Shown here: in pieces, positions 8,834-17,067 of the stretch
Numbering within the stretch: the stretch's first letter is position 1
Layout: each line of letters opens with the position of its first letter
Assembly (NCBI GenBank): GCA_029213165.1
Contig: JARGNO010000003.1
Span: 31,307 to 95,306, forward strand
Direction: 5' to 3'
DNA from: Minwuia sp.
GTDB lineage: Bacteria > Pseudomonadota > Alphaproteobacteria > Minwuiales > Minwuiaceae
Length of the DNA: 64,000 bases
Program-made: the position numbers and the translations under genes
The notes under the pieces: generated by a model
What the model was told of the DNA's origin: nothing
The model's input: the letters and a program-made list of their open reading frames with translations, nothing else
The model's database searches: none

Positions 8834-9514
8834 TCAGGCCGCCTGCTGCTTTGGCAGGTGGCCGGTCTTCACATACAGCAGGCAACCGCCTTCCGACTTC
8901 GGTGCATGGGCTGTTCCATCCGCCAGACGGAACCAGGTGCCGGCCGGATAACTGCCGTTCTCGTCGGAAATCTCGCCTTCGATGACAAAGACTTCCTCCC
9001 CGCCGTCATGGACGTGATGCGGCACCGTCGTGCCGGGCGCGAGGCGGGAGATATAGATCTTTTCCGGATAGTCCGGTTCGTCGAAGACCGTGAAGCGCTG
9101 CCGCCCCGGCCCGGTCTCTTGCCACCTATCGGCGTCCGTCGTGTCCACCCGCCGGGTGGGGCGTTCCGCCCCCGGATACTGGCACAGCTTCACCAGCAGG
9201 GTGCAGCCGGTATCCGTCTGCGGCTGGTGCCGCGACCCGGTTGGCAGCAAGGTGAAGCTGCCTTTCGGATAGCTGCCGAACTCATCGGCAAAGACGCCAT
9301 CCAGAACCAGAACCTCTTCCCCCAGCGGATGACCGTGCATCGGAAACCCGCAGCCCGGGTCGAAGCGGACGATGGATGTGACCATCCCCTTTTCCGTGTC
9401 ACCGACCAGTTCCAGACGCTTGCGCCAGACTCCGGCTGCGGGACTTGCCTGCCATTTGAGCGCATTCGTATCAACGACCACGCTCTTGCGCCGGTCGCCA
9501 TGCAGGTCACTCAT
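8834..9514 (-). CDS. Bicupin protein (ChrR-like cupin)
   Basis: 226 residues from the ATG at 9514; a start at 9535 is also open. There are two cupin repeats. The first has MHGHPLGEEVLVLDG and the second has PHHVHDGGEEVFVIEG, each with the His/His/Glu metal ligands, and later histidines in SRHQP and TAHAPK. This layout fits the cupin part of ChrR-type proteins and small-molecule dioxygenases. No sigma factor lies beside it, so an anti-sigma role has no support here. It shares a transcript with the isomerase at 8244. Confidence 0.75.
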   Translation of the reverse strand: MSDLHGDRRKSVVVDTNALKWQASPAAGVWRKRLELVGDTEKGMVTSIVRFDPGCGFPMHGHPLGEEVLVLDGVFADEFGSYPKGSFTLLPTGSRHQPQTDTGCTLLVKLCQYPGAERPTRRVDTTDADRWQETGPGRQRFTVFDEPDYPEKIYISRLAPGTTVPHHVHDGGEEVFVIEGEISDENGSYPAGTWFRLADGTAHAPKSEGGCLLYVKTGHLPKQQAA

Positions 9515-9599
9515 GTCCGTCACTGCCTTTCGCAAGGATGTTTCCGGTCGCTAAACTACCGCAGCATTGGCGCAAGACAAACGCTTCGGGGAGGACAAG

Positions 9600-10307
9600 G
9601 TGCAGGAAATCATCATCGACAGGCGATTCCAGGGACCGTCCCAATCCGCCAACGGTGGCTACATCACCGGACTGATGGCGGAACTGGTCGACGGTCCGGC
9701 GGAGGTGACCCTGAAAGCGCCGCCACCGCTGGAGAAGCCGTTGCAACTGGTCGCGACGGACGAGGGGTTCGCGATGATGGATGGCGAAACCCTGATCGCC
9801 ACGGTACGCGGCGTCCCGGCAAGGGAAATGGAACAGCCGGACTGCCCCGATGCAGCAGCCGCAGCGGCGGCAACGCGCCGCTATCCCGGGCATGACCACA
9901 GCCCGATCCCGCACTGTTTCGTCTGCGGTTCAAGACGGGAAGAAGGTGATGCCCTGCGCGTCTTCACCGGCCCGCTGGAAGGCCGGAACATGGCCGCTGC
10001 CCCCTGGGTGCCCCATGCGAATTTCGCTGATGGGTCAGGCCGGATCGCAAAGCGCTATCTGCTGGCCGCACTCGATTGCCCTGGTGCCTGGGCCTGGTAC
10101 GGCCAGACCGGCGGCCACATGCTGCTGGGCCGGATGCATTGCGAGGCGCTCGGCAGCGTGTCGGCGGGCGAAGCCTGCACGGTAACCGCCTGGCCCATGG
10201 GCCGCGATGGCCGCAAGGTCTGGGCCGGAACGGCGGTCCACAATTCGGAGGGAACTGTCGTTGCGTTCGGCTACGCGACCTGGATCACGGTCCCGGAGGT
10301 CAGCTGA
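9600..10307 (+). CDS. Hotdog-fold acyl-CoA thioesterase-like protein
   Basis: 235 residues from the GTG at 9600, which follows GGGGAGGACAAG; the ORF track starts at a TTG 33 bases upstream without such a site. The N-terminal half (FQGPSQSANGGYITGLMAE) and the C-terminal half (PWVPHANFADGSG, then GGHMLLGRMHCEAL) look like two hotdog domains of the 4HBT_3 kind. A central IPHCFVCGSRR carries two cysteines and a His. A thioesterase role on an acyl-CoA is likely but the substrate is unknown. It is divergent from the cupin gene and meets the histidine kinase gene tail to tail with an 8-bp overlap. Confidence 0.65.
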   Translation: MQEIIIDRRFQGPSQSANGGYITGLMAELVDGPAEVTLKAPPPLEKPLQLVATDEGFAMMDGETLIATVRGVPAREMEQPDCPDAAAAAAATRRYPGHDHSPIPHCFVCGSRREEGDALRVFTGPLEGRNMAAAPWVPHANFADGSGRIAKRYLLAALDCPGAWAWYGQTGGHMLLGRMHCEALGSVSAGEACTVTAWPMGRDGRKVWAGTAVHNSEGTVVAFGYATWITVPEVS

Positions 10308-11952
10308 GGAGACCAGGCGCAGCGGTCCCGCAGGTCCCTGAACGCAATCTTGCTGGCGGAAATACGATCCGCGCACGCAGGCCGCCTTCCGACCGGTTCT
10401 CCAGCGTCAAACGTGCGTTGTGCAGGTCTGCGTAGCGGCTGCATATGGCAAGGCCCAGTCCGAGTCCGCGCCTGTTGTCAGCGATCATCGCGTCACGACT
10501 GCCCTGCTCGAACGGCCTGAAGAGCCTTTCGGTGGTTTCCTCGTCAATGCCAGGCCCGGAATCCAGGACCTCGACTTCCAGTTCGTTCTCCGACGTCAGG
10601 CGGGCACAGATATCGATGGAGCCTTCAGACGGTGTGAACTTCAGTGCGTTGGCAACGATGTTCCCGATGATCCGTTTCAGCATCACCGGATCAGCCCAGA
10701 GGTTCGGAACACCGGGCGCAACCTCGCTGCGCAGGCGGATGTGTTTCCTCAGGGTCTCGCTTCTGGCGATGCTGTCGATCTCATCAAACACTTCCCGCAT
10801 GTCACAGGCTTCCTCGTTCTGGCTCTCCCCTTCACCTTCGATCTGCGCAAGATCCAGAATGGAGTCGATGATGCCCAGCAGCGACTGCCCGCTGGTGTGA
10901 ATGTCCGCCACATATTCCGCATACTGCCTGTTCTGCAACGGCCCCAGCATCTCCAGCTTGATCAGCTCGGACATCCCTATGATGGCGTTCAGCGGCGTTC
11001 GCAGGTCATGGCTGAAATTGGCCAGGAACCGGCTCTTGGCCTCATTGGCATCTTCCGCCCGACGGCGTGCCCTGACGGCGTCGGCCTGGGTATCGATCGC
11101 GGCGCGCAGGGCAGCCTGCCGCTCCATGTCCTTGTTATCGAGGACACGGGTCACCGCCAGCATGATGAGAAAGAGCACCAGCGAACTTGAAACGGTCAGG
11201 GCGGCCAGAGCGATCACTGAATCCGGCAATATCCTGTGGATCAGGTAACCGAGCGCCATTGGCACCAGCACCATCGGAATTGCGAGCCTGCGCATTACGA
11301 GACCACCGACTGCGTCTGAACGAAGCTGGCGCAGCAGGACGCCTTCTCTGCCGGTAAGAAACAGGGCAATGGTGACGCACAGTACGCAGAAGGTCGTCAG
11401 GATCGACATCGTCCCGAAGAAGCCGGAAAATCTCAGATCCCGCAGATCGAACAGATAGGTGTAGGCCACTATCAGAACGATGATGACCAGCATCGAGATC
11501 AGAATCTGCTGGACCCAGTGCGCGGGATCGCCACCCCATTGCATGAACACCAGCGAGAACCCGATCAGCAATCCGCATACTGCTGTTGCCGCTGACATCC
11601 GGCCTGCATGGCTTCCGTCAGTCCAGGGGTCATTCAGAATGGCTTCCGCGATCCCGGGGCCGGAACCTGGCTGAACGTCCAGCAGGCTCAACGCACCGAT
11701 GCCAATTACGAGAATTCCTGCGGCGTTGCGCAGCAAGCGCCATTGCCACCCCCGATCGACAACTGACGCGAGGCAACCGAGTGCGGCGACCGAAAGCATG
11801 ATCGCCGTGTTCACCTTCATGCTCGGCGCATCAGGGATCAGCCGGGTGAGCCACTCATTTCCCAGGACCCACCCCGCGAGCAACACCGTCAGACTGCACA
11901 GCAGGGAAATCGTGCTGAAGACACCCGCCAGAAGACGCAACCGCATTCGCAA
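10300..11952 (-). CDS. Membrane sensor histidine kinase (orphan)
   Basis: 550 residues. About seven hydrophobic segments fill residues 1-265. A short coiled linker (RRRAEDANEAKSRF) follows, then HisKA with the H-box FSHDLRTPLNAI, then HATPase_c with N-box NIVANALKF, G1 DSGPGIDEE and G2 RGLGLGLAICSRY. It autophosphorylates on the His and should pass phosphate to a response regulator, but none is encoded nearby, so the partner is elsewhere. The kinase core resembles PdhS/DivJ-type alphaproteobacterial kinases. The signal is not evident. The long upstream gap (11953-12448) probably holds its promoter. Confidence 0.85.
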   Translation of the reverse strand: MRMRLRLLAGVFSTISLLCSLTVLLAGWVLGNEWLTRLIPDAPSMKVNTAIMLSVAALGCLASVVDRGWQWRLLRNAAGILVIGIGALSLLDVQPGSGPGIAEAILNDPWTDGSHAGRMSAATAVCGLLIGFSLVFMQWGGDPAHWVQQILISMLVIIVLIVAYTYLFDLRDLRFSGFFGTMSILTTFCVLCVTIALFLTGREGVLLRQLRSDAVGGLVMRRLAIPMVLVPMALGYLIHRILPDSVIALAALTVSSSLVLFLIMLAVTRVLDNKDMERQAALRAAIDTQADAVRARRRAEDANEAKSRFLANFSHDLRTPLNAIIGMSELIKLEMLGPLQNRQYAEYVADIHTSGQSLLGIIDSILDLAQIEGEGESQNEEACDMREVFDEIDSIARSETLRKHIRLRSEVAPGVPNLWADPVMLKRIIGNIVANALKFTPSEGSIDICARLTSENELEVEVLDSGPGIDEETTERLFRPFEQGSRDAMIADNRRGLGLGLAICSRYADLHNARLTLENRSEGGLRARIVFPPARLRSGTCGTAAPGLLS

Positions 11953-12316
11953 ACTGCCATGTTGGTGCGGGGAACCAGTACCGCCGCCTCAGTCAATGAA
12001 CCCCGTCCGTCACCGCGTTCTGCTTGGCTGTACGGGCCTCATGCCTTCCCGAAAGCCGGAATTCTGTCTCATCCGACAATCAGGCGCAGGAGCAACTGAA
12101 TTCTTCAGCAGCGTTGCAGCAACTGCCACTGCCCCACCGGCACAATGGCAGCTTCAAGCCTTTGTGAAACAACTTCAAGCGTCATAGTATCCAGTTAACA
12201 AAGCCATATCGTGCAGCCGACATTATCGGTCGCCACAGTTCGCGGTTTTCCGGGCTTTACCGGGTGCGCTTCCCTGGCGCGGGTCACCTATGCAAATCTC
12301 GGAATTCTTCGCGCCA

Positions 12317-12334
12317 AGGCAGACTTGTCTGCCT
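12317..12334. promoter_or_regulatory. Perfect palindrome, operator-like
   Basis: AGGCAGACTTGTCTGCCT has two 8-base arms that match perfectly around a TT centre. The size and symmetry fit a dimeric repressor site such as a TetR-family operator. It lies about 365 bp upstream of the kinase start. No adjacent regulator gene is present. Confidence 0.4.
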
Positions 12335-12380
12335 ATCCCGCAGATCCACGGGGCTCAGGCCTGTTGAGGCGCGCCTGAGA

Positions 12381-12430
12381 CAATCGCGCCGCATGATTCC
12401 ATCATATCCAGGACCATGCGGCGCAGATTG
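12381..12430 (-). terminator. Long hairpin just downstream of the malyl-CoA lyase gene
   Basis: CAATCGCGCCGCATG pairs with CATGCGGCGCAGATTG: a perfect 10-bp core extended by five pairs past one bulged base. It begins 18 bases after the stop at 12449 on the - strand. No U-run follows, so it may protect the mRNA 3' end or terminate weakly. Confidence 0.5.
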
Positions 12431-12448
12431 CTGTTTCGGGTAGTACTG

Positions 12449-13429
12449 TTACCGGCCGCTGATCAGTTCGGACTGCTTGACCAGTGCTTCGGCCTGCTTG
12501 ATGGAGGCGATATCGATCAGGCGACCGTCCAGGGCAACCGCGCCGCGGCCTTCCTTCTGTGCCTGCTCCATGGCTTCCAGAATGCGCTTGGCCTTGGCGA
12601 CTTCCTTCTCTGACGGGGTGAAGACCTCGTTCGCAGTGGGAATCTGGCTCGGGTGGATGGCCCATTTGCCTTCGCAGCCGAGGATCGCGGAACGGTTGGC
12701 CTGGGCCTTGTAGCCATCCGGATCGGAGAAATCGCCGAACGGGCCATCAATCGGGCGAAGGCCATTGGCGCGGGCCGCGACCACCATGCGGGCCACCGCA
12801 TAATGCCACATGTCGCCCCAGTGATAGTCACGTGCGCCGCCACCCTCCGGCGGATCGGTCAGGACACCGTAGAGCGGGTTCGGACCACCGATGACCGTGG
12901 TGCGGGCCTTGGTGGAGGCAGCATAGTCGGCGACACCGAAATGCAGCGACTCGTTGCGCGGGCTGGCAGCGGCGATCTCGTCGACATTGGCCATGCCGAG
13001 CGCGGTCTCGATGATCATCTCGAAACCGATCCGCTTCTTGCGGCCGGTCGCGGCCTCGATCTGCGTCACCAGCATGTCCACGGCGTAGATGTCGGACGCG
13101 GTGCCTGCCTTCGGGATCATGATCAGATCCAGACGCTCGCCGCCCTGTTCCAGCACATCCACCACGTCGCGGTACATGTAGTGCGTGTCCAGGCCGTTGA
13201 TACGCAGCGACATGGTCTTGTCGCCCCAGTCAATGTCGTTCAGCGCCTCGATGATGTTCTTGCGGGCCGTCGCCTTGTCGTCAGGTGCAACAGCATCCTC
13301 CAGATCGAGAAAGATCACGTCGGCGTTGGACTTGGCGGCCTTTTCGAACATCTGCGGGGATGACCCCGGCACGGCGAGTTCGCAACGGTTCAGGCGCGGC
13401 GTGGTCTGTTCGACAATCTTGAAGGACAT
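12449..13429 (-). CDS. mcl1: L-malyl-CoA/beta-methylmalyl-CoA lyase (HpcH/HpaI family)
   Basis: 326 residues, close to the alphaproteobacterial Mcl1 enzymes. It reversibly cleaves malyl-CoA to acetyl-CoA and glyoxylate, and beta-methylmalyl-CoA to propionyl-CoA and glyoxylate, as in the ethylmalonyl-CoA pathway and the 3-hydroxypropionate cycle. CitE-fold motifs are clear: LAVPGSSPQMFEKA (CoA site), DVIFLDLEDAVAP (metal Asp/Glu), RINGLDT, MIPKAG, and the C-terminal GKWAIHPSQIPTANEVFTPS. No other ethylmalonyl-CoA pathway gene is in the window. A 102-bp gap separates it from xerD upstream, so it may have its own promoter. Confidence 0.88.
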   Translation of the reverse strand: MSFKIVEQTTPRLNRCELAVPGSSPQMFEKAAKSNADVIFLDLEDAVAPDDKATARKNIIEALNDIDWGDKTMSLRINGLDTHYMYRDVVDVLEQGGERLDLIMIPKAGTASDIYAVDMLVTQIEAATGRKKRIGFEMIIETALGMANVDEIAAASPRNESLHFGVADYAASTKARTTVIGGPNPLYGVLTDPPEGGGARDYHWGDMWHYAVARMVVAARANGLRPIDGPFGDFSDPDGYKAQANRSAILGCEGKWAIHPSQIPTANEVFTPSEKEVAKAKRILEAMEQAQKEGRGAVALDGRLIDIASIKQAEALVKQSELISGR

Positions 13430-13505
13430 TTTCGGGATTCCCCCTGGTTCGTGGATTTTCTGCCTCTGTCGCTCTCTTACAGACCGGGGCGCAGGCAGAC
13501 AAGCG

Positions 13506-13522
13506 GACTCGAGCCCCGAGTC
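13506..13522 (-). terminator. Small hairpin downstream of xerD
   Basis: GACTCG and CGAGTC flank a five-base loop, 9 bases past the xerD stop on the - strand. There is no U-run; weak candidate terminator. Confidence 0.3.
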
Positions 13523-13531
13523 TCCGGAAGA

Positions 13532-14446
13532 TCAGCCGATCCGGCCCCGTCGTGCCAGTGGGTGGGCTTCCTCGACCAGAGCGGTCAGCCGTGCCTCCTG
13601 CACGTGCGTGTAGATCTGCGTGGTGGAGATATCGGCATGACCCAGCATCTTCTGCAGACTGCGCAGGTCCGCCCCACCAGCCAGCAAATGACTGGCAAAG
13701 GCATGGCGCAGGACATGTGGAGAAACCTTGGCAGCATCAATCCCGGCATCCCGCGCAAGTTGCTTCAGCGCAATGCCGAATGCCTGCCGTGTCAGGTGCC
13801 CGCTGGTGCCGCGGGACGGGAACAGCCATGGTGACGGTTGCCCCTTCGTGAGAAACATCGCGCGGACCGCAAGATAGCGTGCCAGGGCGTCAAGCGCCTC
13901 CGGGCTCATCGGTGCCAGCCGTTCACGCCCACCCTTGCCGCGCACCTGCAGGAACCGGGGATCGGGTCCAAGCGGCGGATGTGGCAGGGTCAGCAGTTCG
14001 CTGACCCGAAGGCCGGAGGCATAGATGACCTCCAGCAGGCAGGTCAGCCGCAGTCCCTTGTGATCCGTCTTCGACGCGGCGCAATGCAGCAGGTCGGAAA
14101 CGTCCTCCACTGTCAGAACCCTTGGCAGCGGGCGCGACAGGCGCGGTGCATCCAGTGCCTGTGCCGGATCATCGGAACGCAGCCCATCCTGAACCAGAAA
14201 CCGGTACAGACCGCGAATGGCCGAGAGCTTGCGCGCCTGGGTGGATGCAGCAAGCCCGGCCTTCACCATCGCCTGCAGGCAGCGTCTCAGGTCGTCGGCC
14301 TGCGCATCAAGCAGACTGCGCCCGCGCGGCAATGCCTCAGAAATGCCGGTCAGATCCCGCCGATAGGCCGCAAGCGTATTGGCAGCGGCACCGCGCTCCG
14401 CCGCCAGCATGTCGAGATAGAGATCAATCAGCCGCCCGTCATTCAC
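13532..14446 (-). CDS. xerD: Tyrosine recombinase XerD
   Basis: 304 residues, the normal length. It should act with XerC at the dif site to resolve chromosome dimers during division. The N-terminal SAM-like DNA-binding domain (LDMLAAERGAAANTLAAYRRDL) is followed by the catalytic domain with Arg in YASGLRVSELL, His-x-x-Arg in PHVLRHAFASHLL, His in MLGHADISTTQIY and the nucleophile Tyr in that same segment. All five catalytic positions are kept. The start overlaps the stop of the upstream gene by 8 bp. Nothing suggests an integrated element around it, so it reads as the housekeeping enzyme. Confidence 0.9.
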   Translation of the reverse strand: MNDGRLIDLYLDMLAAERGAAANTLAAYRRDLTGISEALPRGRSLLDAQADDLRRCLQAMVKAGLAASTQARKLSAIRGLYRFLVQDGLRSDDPAQALDAPRLSRPLPRVLTVEDVSDLLHCAASKTDHKGLRLTCLLEVIYASGLRVSELLTLPHPPLGPDPRFLQVRGKGGRERLAPMSPEALDALARYLAVRAMFLTKGQPSPWLFPSRGTSGHLTRQAFGIALKQLARDAGIDAAKVSPHVLRHAFASHLLAGGADLRSLQKMLGHADISTTQIYTHVQEARLTALVEEAHPLARRGRIG

Positions 14447-16175
14447 CGGATCGCCGGACCTCGGTGGCGATCAGCGCCTCCACCGCCAGGCGTTCGGCCG
14501 CAGGTGCAAGGCCAAGCCGACGCAGCGACCCGACAACGCTGGCCAATGCGACCGGGTCCAGTCGACCCGGCCCCGCCGGGCCCATCAGGGCAAGCGCCGC
14601 CTGCACCGCCTCCCCCGTCCGCCCGGCACCTGTCGCCAGCACCAGTTGGCGCCAGAGTGCGGCGTCAGTCACGGCGTCGCTGGCGCTTTCCACCGCAGGT
14701 GACTGCAGTGCCCCGGTCCAGAGCGCCTCCGCCACGGGTCGTCCAATCGCATCCATCAGCAACAGGATCCGATGCCATTGGCGATCCGCGCCTTCACCTG
14801 CCGGATTGGCATCGCGCCAATTGCCGAGACGCCTGTTGTTGACGGGGTCGATGCCCGACACCTGGGCAAGTGGCAGGGCGGCAGTCTGGGCCAGAACGGC
14901 ATCCCGCTCCCCCGCCGCCGCACGGCGACGCAGCAGTTCCAGCCACCCCCGCGCCCGATCCCGGTCACCATTCAACAGGTGCATACGGAAGGCAACCGGC
15001 GCGAGAAAGGCCAGATCGACGGAGGGCAACATACGCTCCAGCGCCGGTGCCGCCAGTGCCGCCGCCATAGCCGCATCACCCCGTGACGCGGCAACTGTCC
15101 ACATCGCCAGCATCGCCTCCGCCCGGGCCAGTTTGCCCTCCGCCCGCGCATACGCGACAGCCGCCTGCCGGAAATCATCGGCATTCAGGTCCGCATCCGG
15201 TGCGCCGAGAATCAGGGTCACCGCCGCAGGCTGCAGGGTCCCGGTGCGCATCGCCTCGATACCGGCATCAAGCCGCATTGGTGTCGTCAGCCGCGGCATG
15301 GTCGCCAGCCGGGCCGCGATGGCCGGTGCCAACCCGGTCACCGATTTCAGTGTTGCCTTCGGTCCCAGCCGAAACATGGCCAGATGCAGGGGCGAGAGCT
15401 GTGAGGCGTCCTCCAGTTCCACCGCCACACCGTCAGCGATCGCATCGGCAAGGTCATCGAAGACCGGGTTGCTGGATCCTGTCTCGCCCAGGATCGTGCG
15501 GGTCAGATCCGCATCGGGTCGCCGCCCCGCCTGCAGGTCACAGAAGACGGAGGCACGCTGCCAGAAGTCGCGGCTGCCACCGCGCACCTGGGAACCGACC
15601 AGATCGCAGGCGCGTTTGACATCGCCACTCAGCAGCAGGGCATCGACCAGAGGGCGGTTGTAGGCAGGGTTGTTCAGGTCACCACTTGATGCGGCCTCCG
15701 CCAGAGCGACAGCCGAATCCGCCTCGCCCATCGTGATCAGCAAGGCCATCCGCTGCCCAAGCAACGCTGCACTGTCGCTGCCGGTCGGCGGCGTTCCGAT
15801 GGACAGCAAGAGGCGGCGCGCCAGATCGTGGGCGGCAGGCGACGCGAAATGTGCAGGCATTCGCCCGTAGAGCGCATGGACGATACCGGCGGAAGACCCC
15901 TCCCAGAGGCCAAGTCCCAGACCACCGGACGAGGGGCCAAGCAAGCCGGCCGCCGCCTCCCCCGGGGCATCCAGTCGGCCAATGACGATGCCGCCTGTCG
16001 TGACACTCTGATCCGACGGAGGCCGGGCGTCCGCTTCGGTTCCGGTGTTCACTGTCGCAGGCAGAAGCGACTTCGGGCCAGTGCCCTGCCCCTCGGCAGA
16101 ACCCGTCTGCGCCAGAGCCAGGGCGGGCAGGAACAGGCAGAGCCCGAGCAGGCTGCTAACGCGGAAAACGCTCAT
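14439..16175 (-). CDS. Secreted Ala/Leu-rich helical protein of unknown function
   Basis: 578 residues from the ATG at 16175; the ORF track adds 28 implausible residues. A signal peptide is clear (MSVFRVSSLLGLCLFLPALALAQ). The mature part is rich in Ala, Leu and Arg, with repeated helical stretches such as AAVAYARAEGKLARAEAMLAMW, like an alpha-solenoid (TPR-like). I do not recognise a catalytic motif. It overlaps the 46-aa membrane protein gene upstream by 20 bp and xerD downstream by 8 bp, so the three form one - strand operon opposite aroK. A periplasmic scaffold or envelope role is a guess. Confidence 0.75.
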   Translation of the reverse strand: MSVFRVSSLLGLCLFLPALALAQTGSAEGQGTGPKSLLPATVNTGTEADARPPSDQSVTTGGIVIGRLDAPGEAAAGLLGPSSGGLGLGLWEGSSAGIVHALYGRMPAHFASPAAHDLARRLLLSIGTPPTGSDSAALLGQRMALLITMGEADSAVALAEAASSGDLNNPAYNRPLVDALLLSGDVKRACDLVGSQVRGGSRDFWQRASVFCDLQAGRRPDADLTRTILGETGSSNPVFDDLADAIADGVAVELEDASQLSPLHLAMFRLGPKATLKSVTGLAPAIAARLATMPRLTTPMRLDAGIEAMRTGTLQPAAVTLILGAPDADLNADDFRQAAVAYARAEGKLARAEAMLAMWTVAASRGDAAMAAALAAPALERMLPSVDLAFLAPVAFRMHLLNGDRDRARGWLELLRRRAAAGERDAVLAQTAALPLAQVSGIDPVNNRRLGNWRDANPAGEGADRQWHRILLLMDAIGRPVAEALWTGALQSPAVESASDAVTDAALWRQLVLATGAGRTGEAVQAALALMGPAGPGRLDPVALASVVGSLRRLGLAPAAERLAVEALIATEVRRSGE

Positions 16176-16296
16176 CGGGGACCACCTTGCGGGTTTCCTT
16201 CGTGGGGGGCGGAATGTCCCATGTGGCGACAAACACGGCACCGGCGGCGCCGAGCACAATGACCAGCAGGAACAGGAAGAGGAACAGACGTCGCAT
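16156..16296 (-). CDS. 46-aa single-span membrane protein (not in ORF track)
   Basis: The ATG at 16296 opens MRRLFLFLFLLVIVLGAAGA, one hydrophobic span after two arginines, followed by a soluble tail WDIPPPTKETRKVVPDERFPR. The stop overlaps the start of the 578-aa secreted protein by 20 bp, suggesting translational coupling. A GGAG lies 13-16 bases upstream of the ATG. Two features argue it is real: the classic membrane-anchor pattern followed by a proline-rich polar tail, and the tight overlap. The function is unknown; it may anchor or partner the downstream protein in the periplasm. Confidence 0.7.
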   Translation of the reverse strand: MRRLFLFLFLLVIVLGAAGAVFVATWDIPPPTKETRKVVPDERFPR

Positions 16297-16365
16297 GGGG
16301 CCGTGGGATACTCCGGTCAGTGCGCGTTGACAGTGTCGGACAGGCCATCCATCACCCTATAGAGC

Positions 16366-16393
16366 TTGACGGACGGTACCGGCAGTGTATCGA
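16366..16393 (+). promoter_or_regulatory. Weak sigma70-like promoter candidate for aroK-aroB-corC
   Basis: TTGACG and TATCGA are 16 bases apart in the 171-bp divergent gap before aroK. The -35 box is good; the -10 box matches poorly. Offered only as the best candidate seen. Confidence 0.25.
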
Positions 16394-16467
16394 CGGGGTG
16401 AGATGCTTTCAATTGCAGTCACCAGCGCTGCATCGCAACAGGAAATGACGAAGGGCACTGCAGTTTC

Positions 16468-17067
16468 ATGGTTCGGGAGGCCGCTCAAGGCGTCATGTTC
16501 GAAGGCACGGGGGAGACCGGGGAAGCTGACCGGCAGTCACTGGTGCTTGTCGGCCTGATGGGCGCGGGCAAGAGTACGGTGGGCCGACGCCTGGCCCAGC
16601 GCCTGAACCTTCGCTTCGTTGATGCCGACGACGAGATCGAGGCCGCCGCGGGCATGACCATACCGGAGATCTTCGACCGCTATGGAGAGGCCCATTTCCG
16701 GGATGGAGAACGCCGCGTCATCCGTCGGCTGCTGGGCGAACCGCGCCAGGTCATCGCCACGGGCGGTGGCGCCTTCATGAATGATGAAACGCGCGCCCTC
16801 ATCGCTGCGGAGGCGACATCGATATGGCTCAAGGCCGACCTGGATACCCTCGTCCGGCGGTGCGCGAAGCGGACCGACCGTCCCCTTCTGCGCGGCAGGA
16901 ACCAGCGTGACACCCTGGCCGCCCTGATGCAGCAGAGATATCCGGTCTACGGGACTTCCGACCTGATGGTGGAGAGCGGCGGCGATACCCATGATGTGGT
17001 GGTGGACAGGATCATCAGCGCTTTGGGTCGCGATCCCGAGACCGGCAGCAGGACGGCGCAGCAATGA
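16468..17067 (+). CDS. aroK: Shikimate kinase
   Basis: 199 residues. It phosphorylates shikimate with ATP in the aromatic amino acid pathway. Walker A is GLMGAGKSTVGRRL near residue 30. The shikimate site is DADDEIEAAAGMTIPEIF, followed by FRDGERRVI and ATGGGAFM, and the lid Arg is in DRPLLRG. An ATG at 16495 is an alternative start that removes nine residues. The stop overlaps aroB by 4 bp (ATGA), which couples two enzymes of the same pathway. Confidence 0.93.
   Translation: MVREAAQGVMFEGTGETGEADRQSLVLVGLMGAGKSTVGRRLAQRLNLRFVDADDEIEAAAGMTIPEIFDRYGEAHFRDGERRVIRRLLGEPRQVIATGGGAFMNDETRALIAAEATSIWLKADLDTLVRRCAKRTDRPLLRGRNQRDTLAALMQQRYPVYGTSDLMVESGGDTHDVVVDRIISALGRDPETGSRTAQQ

Larger units (their letters stand above)
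11953..12448. other. 496-bp intergenic region
   Basis: No convincing gene was found on either strand; the ORF at 11699-12187 is antisense to the kinase and not protein-like. The stretch holds the 18-bp palindrome at 12317 and the hairpin at 12381. The rest should include the kinase promoter, but no clear -35/-10 pair stands out. Confidence 0.6.

Noticed and set aside
13532-14446. Tyrosine recombinase as integrase of a mobile element
   Set aside because: It has XerD length and motifs and a housekeeping setting; no att repeats, tRNA or phage genes flank it.
14122-15663. 513-aa + strand ORF
   Set aside because: Ser/Arg/Ala-rich shadow of xerD and the secreted protein gene.
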